The translations under genes and the position numbers were made by a program. A DNA stretch of 15,156 nt from contig JAGFNK010001085.1 of assembly GCA_025769875.1 (NCBI GenBank), positions 1-15,156 on the forward strand, given 5' to 3'. Shown here piece by piece: positions 1-6,932 of this stretch. The notes beneath the pieces were generated by a model. That model was not told where the DNA came from, searched no databases, and saw nothing but the letters and a program-made list of their open reading frames with translations. The first letter of the stretch is position 1, and each line of letters starts with the position of its first letter. The stretch comes from Russula earlei (taxonomy: Eukaryota > Basidiomycota > Agaricomycetes > Russulales > Russulaceae).

Positions 1-1297
1 GCTACCATGGAATCACTCATATGTGTCATCTGTGGCATCATCCACCTTACTATATGCTGACGTGTCGTGTCTTAGACCCACATGCAATCCCGATCACTGC
101 CTCGACACAGGCCTTGCGTTGCCTTCATCTCACGCCGTCTCGACTCTTTCACAACTCCAGCCTTCCATTTCATACTTCTCCTTGTAGTTACTTTTAATGT
201 AAATCCATAGCTACCCTTCTGCAACACAAAGTTCCCATTCCCTCTATCTCTGACTGCCTCAAGACATTCTGGAGTTCTTGTTGCATCCATGTTCAATGTC
301 TTGCCAGGGCACTCACCTCTTGCCTTGAGTGCATACTAGGTTTTGAGAAAGGATGCATTGAGAGAATGAACACCTGAAGGGGGTCAGGAAGGGGAATTGG
401 AATTGGATCAAGGACTGAGGCAACTTGATGCCTCTGTTGCACAATTTGAGGATTACATTGCACACAATAACTCTTTGGGTCAAAACAATATGAGGATGTC
501 TTAACACAGCCCATGCGTGCAAATTGAGGGGAAAAAATAAAGGTAGACCATGAATTCCAGCTGTAATTTGAGCCATACAGATGTGCAGGTTGCCTGTGTC
601 CATCTTCCCCAAATTTCACAAAAAGGTGGGGCTTCATAGCCCTCATTGAGCAGATTCAGGGGATGTAAGTTCTGTTGAAATTGGTGCAGAATTGAGGAGA
701 TATTTGCCTTGCACATTGAGGGGGGGATTTTGTGTGATTTTTCAAGCTCTGCCAACTGCACTGAAAATGGCAATAAACACTACATGGACATTGAGCCATG
801 GCATTGTGCTCTTGGCAATTGTTGGTGGTAGAGCACAAGAGGGGGGACTTGTTTGAAGTGCACACAAGGGGTTTTCGAGAACAAGGAACATGACAATTGG
901 TTACATTTGCAGGCAATAAGAAGCTATTTTATATGTTTTACAAGTATGTTACTTAAGGAATAAATAGGGGAGTGTTTTTAGGAGTTTTTGGAGTTGAGAA
1001 CAGAAGTAAAACATAAATGAAAATGTATAATGAAAAGACTTTGGACTTTGATGGAAATAACGCATTGCCTCTCTATGTGGCTGATGCGCTTGTTCCAGTT
1101 TTGGTGTGTGCATGCGATTGAGTTGCATTTGCGTTTTTTTTGGATATGGAGTTGTGGAGACAGTGTGGAATGTTCTTGCTTTTTGGACATTTTCAATTTT
1201 GAAGTGGGTCATACAAGGCCTGAGAAGGATAACAGCAGAATGTGTTTTTTTGAGGGGAGTGGAAAAAATTAGGGATCAAAATTATCCCGGGGATGCG
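1..1297. other. No recognised gene; cysteine-rich minus-strand reading frames
   Basis: No family is recognisable here. The minus strand has short open frames rather than one long one: 656-916 (86 codons, ten or more cysteines), 293-646 (117 codons) and 72-296 (74 codons). The first holds MAQCPCSVYCHFQCSW followed by SLKNHTK, which vaguely recalls the N-terminal C2H2 finger of some fungal transposases, but the Cys/His spacing is not canonical and the frame stops soon after. The frames could be exons of one decayed gene. Purine-rich tracts like TTGAGGGG recur near 525, 715 and 1250 on the plus strand. The right end of this stretch should contain the rest of the copia 3' LTR, because the solo LTR at 1303 interrupts it, but I cannot place its end. 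Confidence 0.3.
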
Positions 1298-1420
1298 CTG
1301 TGTGTTGTAACTTACCCCCTTGTCGTTCGTCCATAATTCTTTTGTTACTGTTCCTCCTTACCACCCTCTTTCCCTTGGTTACCATTTTCCCTTGATGTGA
1401 TGGTCCCTTACTGTTTCGTC

Positions 1421-1504
1421 TATTGTGTTTCACTTATTGTGTTTCACTTATTGTGTTTCACTTATTGTGTTTCACTTATTGTGTTTCACTTATTGTGTTT
1501 CACT
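1421..1504 (+). repeat. Minisatellite: six perfect copies of a 14-bp unit
   Basis: The unit TATTGTGTTTCACT is repeated six times without a mismatch inside U3 of LTR A1. Copies A2 and A3 have about one diverged unit at the equivalent place, so the expansion is specific to this copy and looks recent. The repeats have no unique spacers, so this is not a CRISPR array. Confidence 0.95.
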
Positions 1505-1583
1505 ATTGTTGAGTTATCTTTGCTATTGGTTCACCTTTATCTATTGTTCTGCTTATAGTACTGTACAGCCTCGCTACATACAG

Positions 1584-1622
1584 TATTTAAGCGCCTGTAG
1601 AAGCTGGGGAATGCCCAAGCTT
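1584..1622 (+). promoter_or_regulatory. TATA-like box and initiator-proximal hairpin of LTR A1
   Basis: TATTTAA at 1584-1590 is followed 17 nt later (start to start) by a stem: AAGCT then GGG pairs with CCC, a bulged A, then AGCTT (1601-1622). The same box and stem are kept in A2 (minus strand, near 6030-6072) and A3 (minus strand, near 9998-10038). In those copies the inner stem is four G-C pairs. The transcription start is inferred from spacing only. Confidence 0.6.
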
Positions 1623-1967
1623 AGCTTTGTCCCATTCCCTGTCGCATCCCTTTGCCCTGTACTGTCTGTCTCCCAATTCACAACTTGTGTTGTGTTGGCT
1701 TTCTTCTTGTTTGACCTGAGCACACCTCAAGGAACCCTTGTGTTCCTCTTCCCCCTCTGCCTCTCTCTCATCATCCTCCTCTTCTGCAAACCAGAAGATC
1801 AACTCTGTCTGTGGACTGAGTCATTGTCTGACTCAGCCTTGAGACGCTGAACCTTTGATCCGGTCTCTTTGAGCCGGCCCCACTGAACTTTTGAACCAAG
1901 TCACAGGGACTTGGCCCCACTGAACTCTGAGCTAACGCTCTTACAGCCGCGATGCTGTAACACTGTG

Positions 1968-2017
1968 TTGCACTTTCGTGCTCCTCTGCACATGCCCCTG
2001 GTGGCCTGAAACCGCCA
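1968..2017 (-). mobile_element. Start of the Ty1/copia 3' LTR, interrupted by solo LTR A1
   Basis: On the minus strand the polypurine tract is followed at once by TGGCGG, giving the expected TG start of a 3' LTR at 2017. After 50 bp the sequence is broken by LTR A1 and should resume at 1297 going left. The matching 5' LTR is not in the window, so length and end are unknown. Confidence 0.55.
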
Positions 2018-2026
2018 CTCCCCCTC
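2018..2026 (-). promoter_or_regulatory. Polypurine tract of the copia element
   Basis: GAGGGGGAG on the minus strand lies directly after the stop codon that ends the RNase H domain and directly before a TG dinucleotide. This is the usual position of the plus-strand primer in LTR retrotransposons. Context makes the call; the motif alone would be weak. Confidence 0.7.
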
Positions 2027-2029
2027 AAG

Positions 2030-2613
2030 TGCAAAGCCCAAGGGAGGAGATATGAAAACCCATCTTCCACTTAGGAAGTGGTTTGGTCATCATGTCCGCC
2101 ACCATGTCTTCTGTGGGGCAATATGAGACCTTGAGTGTGCCTTTGGCAATAGTGTCTCTAATAAAATGGTAATGCAAGTCAATATGTTTAGTGCATGTGT
2201 GATAATTGTCTGTCATGGTGAGCATGTGCTGCCTGGTTGTTGCAATAAAGTGTGGTAAGGGCATGAGCAGGAAATAGCTCAAAGATGAGCTTCTGGAGCC
2301 ACATGACCTCCTTCGTGGCATGTGTTTCTGTGACGTATTTGGCCTCAGCAGTTGATAGTGTGACCAGCTCTTGTTTTCAGGAGCTCCAAGAGACAGCGCC
2401 TCCATCAATAAGGAAAGTGTATCCGGATATGGCGCACCTATGTTCTTGCGAGGCGCCGTCTGCATCTGTGTAGCCTATCAGGTCAAAGTGTTTGCCTCCA
2501 TACATGAGCTCTAAGGTTTTTGTTCTGGACAGATACCAGAACACGCACTTCACCACCCTCCCAATGAGCAATGCCTGGATTTTCGAGGAATTGGGATAGA
2601 GTGGAGATGGCAA
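2030..2613 (-). pseudogene. Ty1/copia polyprotein, RNase H domain (degenerate)
   Basis: This is the C-terminal end of a copia Pol polyprotein, the RNase H that removes template RNA during reverse transcription. Visible motifs in order are GKHFDLIGYTDADGAS with the acidic core, SGYTFLIDGGAVSW, and near the C-terminus CPTEDMVADMMTKPLP, a signature of copia RNase H. The domain is spread over two overlapping frames (2377-2613, then 2025-2465), so at least one frameshift lies near 2400-2460. The stop codon is a few bases before the polypurine tract, so the 3' end is in its natural place. The product cannot be functional as it stands. Confidence 0.9.
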
Positions 2614-3215
2614 AAGCGATGTTGGGTTGCATTTCTACTGCAGTGTACATGAGGCTGCCGATTGCCTCTCAGTATGGCGTTCTCTTCATCCGATCGACTT
2701 TGGCTGGGTCGGTCGGGCAGTTGCTTCAGCTGTGCGTGATGCCAGGGGTCATCGGTGTGGTGTAGCTCTTCGCATCTTTGAGTCCGAAGTGCTCCAGGAT
2801 GGTGGTGATGTAAGGACTCTTGTGAGAGTGTGATGGTGTGTGCCTCCCAGTCGCACGTGACTTTGATTCTGAGTAGCCAATGGATTGGCCCTAAATCAGT
2901 CAGTGCGTACTTCTGATTTAGCTTGTTTTTGTAATTTCTGATTAGCTCTTTTGAGCTTCCTGTGAGTACGCAATTGTTGACATGGATGGCGAGAATCAGG
3001 AGGTGGTTGTTGACATGGGTGTGGAACACTCCCGGATCTGCCCCGCTAACATGGAATCCAAGGTCAGTGAGAGTGCACATGAGTGTGTCATACCATCGTT
3101 GCCCTGCCTGTTCAGTCCATAGAGCACTTGTGAAAGTCACTTGACTGTGTTCTCCCCCTCAATTTCGTATCCTGGGGGAGGTTGTAGGTAGATGACTTCA
3201 TTGTCACCTAGTTCA
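2550..3215 (-). pseudogene. Ty1/copia reverse transcriptase, central and C-terminal part (degenerate)
   Basis: The minus strand encodes QAGQRWYDTLMCTLTDLGF, then a stretch ending ALTDLGPIHWLL, matching the copia reverse transcriptase core. The fragment begins at the right edge of LTR B's target duplication with IYLQPPPGYE, the classical continuation of the copia LNGEL motif. A stop codon and a frameshift follow near 3120-3145. The active-site box, normally Tyr-Val-Asp-Asp, reads HVNN (2970-2984), so both catalytic aspartates are asparagines. The RNase H fragment follows downstream and shares the same orientation. Confidence 0.9.
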
Positions 3216-3804
3216 TGTTACCGAGTGGTTTGGGGTCCGGAAGATGCCAGAACACCTGAACTATGGACTGCACTGTTTGCATTATGCGTGCGTCAGATCT
3301 TGATCGTTTATGTTCCTTGATATCACATTCAGAGCGCGTTGATCGTATCTTTCAGAAGATGTACTGAAGAAGCAATGAGTAGCATTGCTTCTGTCCCAGA
3401 TGTTCCTGTACCGCCACGTACGTCGATTCCTTGATTGGGGAAGCACTTAATGCTTCCAGCACCGAGATCATTTACATAGAAGCAACCTCGCTTCTATGAG
3501 CTGCCTTTTGCTTCTATAGCACCAACCAGTACTACAGTAGTATGAACCTTATCCTGTAGGGCTATATAAAGCCTCCAGTAGAAAACATTTGAGCCTTAAG
3601 CTCGACTTAGTTTGCCAATCCCAAACAGTTGACTCCTACCCCCGTCTGCAGAGCCCCTCTCATCTTGTTGTCATACTCTAGAAGGATCTAACACTCCTTC
3701 CCCTCCACGAGTATTGCTTGCTTGACCCAAGCATATCTGCATTGGTAGGACGCGTTTATAGACACGACCATTGATCTTATTTAAGGCACTTTGGAGCCTT
3801 AACA
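3216..3804 (+). mobile_element. Solo LTR, family B copy 1 (B4)
   Basis: A 589-bp LTR starting TGTTACCGAG and ending GCCTTAACA. It is flanked by a perfect 5-bp duplication, GTTCA at 3211-3215 and 3805-3809. It splits the copia reverse transcriptase between LNGEL and the following residues; leaving out the LTR and one GTTCA keeps that frame continuous. Sense is plus: three AGAAGC/GCTTCT hairpins in U3, TATATAAA at 3563, a stem at 3589-3605, and a 7-bp terminal stem at 3781-3802. Its 3' half matches, inverted, 14499-14820. An open frame on the minus strand at 3671-3800 is only a read-through of this LTR joined to copia sequence. Confidence 0.92.
3563..3605 (+). promoter_or_regulatory. TATA box and initiator-proximal hairpin of LTR B4
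   Basis: TATATAAA (3563-3570) is followed 26 nt later by TTGAGC, loop CTTAA, GCTCGA. The second pair is T/G here and T/A in the inverted copy at 14692-14710. It therefore pairs as RNA in both copies but is a perfect DNA palindrome only in the second. Confidence 0.65.
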
Positions 3805-3864
3805 GTTCACCATTTAGGTATGCACCTGTAAAGTCAAAGGTTTCAATGTCCCAGTTGGCCTGCA
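3805..3864 (-). pseudogene. Ty1/copia reverse transcriptase, 60-bp island between two solo LTRs
   Basis: The minus strand reads WDIETFDFTGAYLNGEL, the motif before the first catalytic block of copia reverse transcriptase. The island lies between LTR D (ending at its duplication, 3860-3864) and LTR B4 (starting at 3805-3809). It shows that both LTRs landed within about 55 bp of each other in the same domain. The reading frame continues into the 2550-3215 fragment when LTR B4 is disregarded. A one-base offset separates it from the fragment to its right. Confidence 0.9.
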
Positions 3865-4344
3865 TGTTGAATCTGCACTGCCCAGAGTCTCAGGTGTGTT
3901 GTGATATGATCACAACTCAGATGCGTTGACACGTTGGATCACCCAGACCGGGCATCACCAGCTCAGCTCATATGCTGCAGCATGCATTAGTTACACTGAT
4001 AGAGTGATTTAGAACAATTGGTAGCTACTTACAACTGATCCTCGGACTTACTTAGTGATCTGTGATGGTAGTTAACTGTACTGCATCCAGTGGCGGTCTC
4101 AGGTACTTAAGAACACCACAAAGTACGCAGATCACTTCAGTTTTGTGTCAACCAAACTGAAGTGAGTATTTACACTATGATATCCCTATCTCACAGTACT
4201 GATGACGCGTTGTAGCTATTGTCTGATAGGTACATTATTTATATCAGTTTTGTGTCAACCAAACTGAACTATTGTCTGATAGATCTGCCTGCGATCTTAT
4301 CATCTGCTGCTATCTAATCACACACACTGCGTCTATCTTCAACA
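3865..4344 (+). mobile_element. Solo LTR, family D
   Basis: A 480-bp LTR with 7-bp inverted ends, TGTTGAA and TTCAACA, and a perfect 5-bp duplication, CTGCA at 3860-3864 and 4345-4349. It interrupts the copia reverse transcriptase between LRMILTLAA and the WDIE motif. It contains a 12-bp stem (4132-4165). A second copy of the same hairpin core (4244-4267) is bracketed by the direct repeat CTATTGTCTGATAG (4216-4229 and 4269-4282). Plus orientation is inferred from hairpin order. The best TATA candidates, TACTTAAG near 4104 or the AT-rich run near 4236, are weak. Confidence 0.92.
4132..4165 (+). other. 12-bp stem-loop in LTR D
   Basis: Bases 4132-4143 pair perfectly with 4154-4165 around a 10-base loop (TGTGTCAACC). 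Such a long perfect stem is not expected by chance in a 480-bp LTR. The core recurs at 4244-4267 with a shorter, 7-bp stem; 25 consecutive bases are identical between the two. Confidence 0.9.
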
Positions 4345-4349
4345 CTGCA

Positions 4350-4700
4350 TGCTGCCAAGGTGAGGATCATCCTAAGGCTTGCGAATTTGGCTACAGGGGA
4401 AAATGTGTTGAGGTAGTTGACTCTGAATCTCTGCGTGAATCTGCAAGCAACAAGTCACACTTTGTACTTGTTGATGGTGCCATCTTCATTGTGTTTGATG
4501 CAGAAGACCCATTTTGAGCCCACTATGTTCTTGTGGGATGGGCATGGTACGGTGCTCCAAGTCCTGGTTCACTCCAGGGTCATGATCTCAGTGTCCATGG
4601 CTGCTTTTCCATTCTGGCCAGTCCTTGCACACTTGCGCCTCCTTGAGTGATCACGGATCGCCTTCCGCGTCTTCCATAGAATGAATGAGAGCATTGCTGG
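4350..4700 (-). pseudogene. Ty1/copia reverse transcriptase, N-terminal part (degenerate)
   Basis: The minus strand reads GSKWVFCIKHNEDG, then a stop shortly after NKYKV, then FTQRFRVNYLNTFSPVAK and FASLRMILTLAA. This order (SKWVF, NEDG, FTQ, TFSPVA, SLRMIL) is the N-terminal section of copia reverse transcriptase. The fragment ends exactly at the right target duplication of LTR D. Upstream it passes into the linker that follows integrase. At least one stop breaks the frame. Confidence 0.9.
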
Positions 4701-5415
4701 ATGCTGCTGCGTAAAGTACATAATCGTCAGTGTTAGTGTCAGTACCAAATGCCACCTCCTCCATGCTGGGTCCAGCCGCTCCTCTCAGTTTTTCTGTGGC
4801 TGGTGTCAGTGCCAGTCATCCCTTCTCTGATGAGGAGGGCATTTTACCTTGTTGGATGGTTTCAGAATGTGTTCCAATCTCCATATGGGCTGGACTGGCG
4901 ATTTTGCCTTCCTCAGTGTCCTTGGAACTGGGACCGATTTCTTCTTTGGTGTGACCAATACCAACTGGTCAGGTATGTCTTCCCACAGGTCTTTGGCTTC
5001 TGACTGCTCCCATGGTGGTGTTGTAGCCTGTGGGGCTGGGGAAAGTCCGCCTGGCATTGTCGTCTTGCCCTCTCCTTTGGTTTCCAGTTCTTTGGCTCAT
5101 GTCGGCATGCTTTCTGAGGTGCATGCCATGAGGCTTGGACTTGCTGGCGCACCTGCAGGTAGGGTGACTGGTTGAGGTTGGATGCCGATTTGAGGTGGTG
5201 TGATGCCAGAGGGGCTGGGTGCAATGGGCTGGTGGAAAGTGATGGACATGGGTATGAACTTTATATTCTCTCCACTGACACTTTGCCATTTCTCTGGCCA
5301 ATAGATGCGATGAGCATGTTGTGCTCTCACAATTGTGTCCTAACCCATCATGCTTTGATACCACAAGCGTCAAGTTTTGATCTGGCGTCCAAGTGAACCC
5401 AGATTGCTCACTATG
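4701..5415 (-). pseudogene. Ty1/copia integrase C-terminus and linker (degenerate, truncated)
   Basis: On the minus strand, WVHLDARSKLDACGIKA is followed in other frames by HRIYWPEKW and a KF..PMSITFH stretch. These fit the end of copia integrase in basidiomycete elements, where SKLDA, then WVG, HRIYWP and SVER motifs occur. Stops and frame changes are frequent. The stretch 4806-5060 is a low-conservation, proline-rich linker to reverse transcriptase. Upstream of about 5415 no integrase core, Gag or 5' LTR is found, so the 5' two-thirds of the element is missing. Confidence 0.75.
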
Positions 5416-5688
5416 TCACCAATGAAGGATAATTAGGCATGTCTACCTTTATCTGTACCTTCTCCACTGATCCAGGAAATTTAAACATCAGGAAAATCTG
5501 GAAAAAACTTAGCTGACCTTAGGCCCCATTTACAACTGAGAATTCTTGAATCTTGAAGTTGAAACTTGGATTTGGGGATTTTCTAGGAGTGACAGGAGTG
5601 ACAGGAGTGATGTAAGTGATATGATGTATATGATAAAGATTAATATGCATTTTTTTCTGATTTGCATTGTTCACATATATGGGGTTAC
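5416..5688. other. Unassigned AT-rich stretch
   Basis: No gene, LTR or transposase motif is recognised on either strand. It includes three near-perfect copies of a 9-bp unit, AGGAGTGAC, at 5585-5611. It could be the leader of a broken element whose 5' LTR is A2, or unrelated DNA joined by a deletion. A convincing primer binding site next to 5688 is not seen. Confidence 0.4.
5585..5611 (+). repeat. Short tandem repeat, 9 bp x 3
   Basis: AGGAGTGAC occurs at 5585-5593 and 5594-5602, then once more with a final T at 5603-5611. It lies in unassigned sequence beside LTR A2. Confidence 0.9.
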
Positions 5689-6306
5689 TGTTACAGTGTT
5701 GTGGCCATAAGAGCGTTAGCCTCAGGGTTCAGTGGGCCAAGTCCCTGTGACCTTGGTTCAAGGGTTCAGTGGGGCCGGCTCAAAGAGACCAGATCAAGGG
5801 TTAGCATCTCAAGGCTGAGTCAGATAATGAACTCAGTCCGCAGACACAGAGTTGATCTTCTGGTTTCACAGAAGAGAAGGACGAGTGAGAGAGAGGTAGA
5901 GGGAAAAAAAAGGAACCCAAGGGTTCCTTGAGGTGTGCTTAGGTCAAGCAGAGTGTAGGCCAGCACAAGCAAGTTGTGATTGAGAGGAGTATACAGGGCA
6001 AGGGATGCGACAGGAAATGGGACAAAGCTAAGCTTGGGGCATTCCCCAGCTTTTACAGGCACTTAAATACTGTATGTAGTGAGGCCTGTACAGTTTTATA
6101 TGCAGAACAATAGATAAAGATGAGCCAATAGCAAAGGAACTCGAACAATAGATGAAAACACAACAGGTGAAACAATAAGGGGACCATCAGCATCAAGGGA
6201 TCAAACAGTAACCAAGGGGACGAGGGGTGACAGAAGGGAACAATAGTAGAAGTAAACAATAACAGAAGAGGTTAGAGACGAACCAACAAGGGGGTAATTA
6301 ATGACA
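5689..6306 (-). mobile_element. LTR, family A copy 2 (A2), no target duplication
   Basis: A 618-bp copy of the family A LTR, aligning end to end with A1 and A3 and reading on the minus strand from TGTCATTAATTACC (6306) to CTGTAACA (5689). Unlike A1 and A3, its two 5-bp flanks differ (GTTAC at 5684-5688, GATGG at 6307-6311). It therefore is not a simple solo LTR. Its right edge abuts the gypsy protease-RT linker and its left edge abuts unassigned DNA. The likely explanation is a deletion or recombination with one border at the LTR. Confidence 0.85.
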
Positions 6307-6520
6307 GATGGCGTGGTCCCAATTTTCTGGGTCCAGGGAATCTTTCCAACTCTGTTCCATAAAAACTTGTCCATACTTATGATACTGGTGGGGAACCATT
6401 TCTTGCCAAGTTTGGGGGTTTGTCTTTCATCTGGGATTTGGCTAATTGTTGAGCTATGGTGGGTCTTGTGTATTTGAGTTTGCAACCACAGTTCATTGCC
6501 TTCTTCCCAGTCAGTCAAAG
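6307..6520 (-). pseudogene. Ty3/gypsy Pol, linker before reverse transcriptase (truncated)
   Basis: In one minus-strand frame the sequence reads AQQLAKSQMKDKPPNL, then FYGTELERFPGPRKLGPRH. This resembles the segment before gypsy reverse transcriptase, usually of the form VF..E..ERFP..R.WDHAI.L. The frame has a stop midway. Coding similarity ends at LTR A2, and the reverse transcriptase, RNase H and integrase of this element are absent. The call rests on pattern resemblance and on position just downstream of the protease. Confidence 0.6.
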
Positions 6521-6576
6521 CCTTTATCCATCCTGGTGTGTTTCTTGCCTTCCTGATAAGGTGATTCTTCCCATCA

Positions 6577-6932
6577 TCATTTAGACCAGTTTATCCTTGG
6601 ATTGACTGATTCTAGGAATGGATATCCTAGGATCATGTTGTCTTGTCCTATATCTGCAACCAGGAATTGGTGTACATGTTTTTGTCCTAGTAGTTTTAAC
6701 TCCAAGTTCACTGCTTGTGTGATTTTTCCTAGACAGTTAAGGGTTCCATCAACATTTTTGATGTTTCTGGCCAAAGGTAATTTCCTGGTTGCAGACATAG
6801 TTCTTTTGTCAATTTAGGGGATATGAAGCATTCTGTGGCCCCACTGTCTATCAGGGCTTTCTTTTCGGCTTTGTTCAGTCCAATGTAAATAGTAGTCATC
6901 ACTGATATTGATTTTCTTTGAGACTTATACAT
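6577..6932 (-). pseudogene. Ty3/gypsy aspartic protease (frameshifted)
   Basis: This is the retroviral-type protease that cleaves the Gag-Pol polyprotein. The active-site motif KALIDSGATECFI is clear (codons for DSGAT at 6834-6848). The second half carries FLVADIGQDNMILGYPFLE, the ILG flap-to-C-terminal motif, followed by NPRINW. The two halves are in different frames (6729-6932 and 6577-6798), so one frameshift near 6790 breaks the domain. It follows Gag in a shifted frame that slightly overlaps the Gag stop, the usual Gag-Pol arrangement. Confidence 0.9.

Larger units (their letters stand above)
1303..1962 (+). mobile_element. Solo LTR, family A copy 1 (A1)
   Basis: A 660-bp LTR starting TGTTGTAAC and ending CTGTAACA. 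It is flanked by a perfect 5-bp duplication, CTGTG at 1298-1302 and 1963-1967, so it inserted as a complete element and later recombined to a single LTR. Copies at 5689-6306 and 9664-10257 align along its whole length in the opposite orientation. Sense is plus: U3, a TATA-like box at 1584, a hairpin at 1601-1622, then R/U5. The 3' end folds TTACAG against CTGTAA, two bases short of the terminus. It sits in the 3' LTR of the minus-strand copia element, just past that element's polypurine tract. No coding potential is claimed. Whether the parent was copia or gypsy cannot be told from a solo LTR. Confidence 0.9.

Noticed and set aside
656..916. N-terminal zinc finger of a second transposase
   Set aside because: Cys/His spacing is irregular, the frame is short, and no transposase motifs follow; left as unassigned.
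1421..1504. CRISPR-like array
   Set aside because: The 14-bp units are contiguous with no unique spacers; it is a minisatellite inside an LTR, in what looks like a fungal genome.
1425..1850. 141-codon plus-strand frame with repeated FHLLCFTYCVSLIV-like segments
   Set aside because: It is the translated minisatellite and LTR A1; the repeats come from DNA tandem units and no such frame exists in A2 or A3.
3671..3865. 64-codon minus-strand protein
   Set aside because: It is a join of copia reverse transcriptase sequence with read-through of LTR B4, not a real gene.
5352..5363. TGGTATCAAAGC on the minus strand, close to the classical copia primer binding site
   Set aside because: It falls inside integrase-like coding sequence (KLDACGIKA) with no LTR end next to it, so it looks coincidental.
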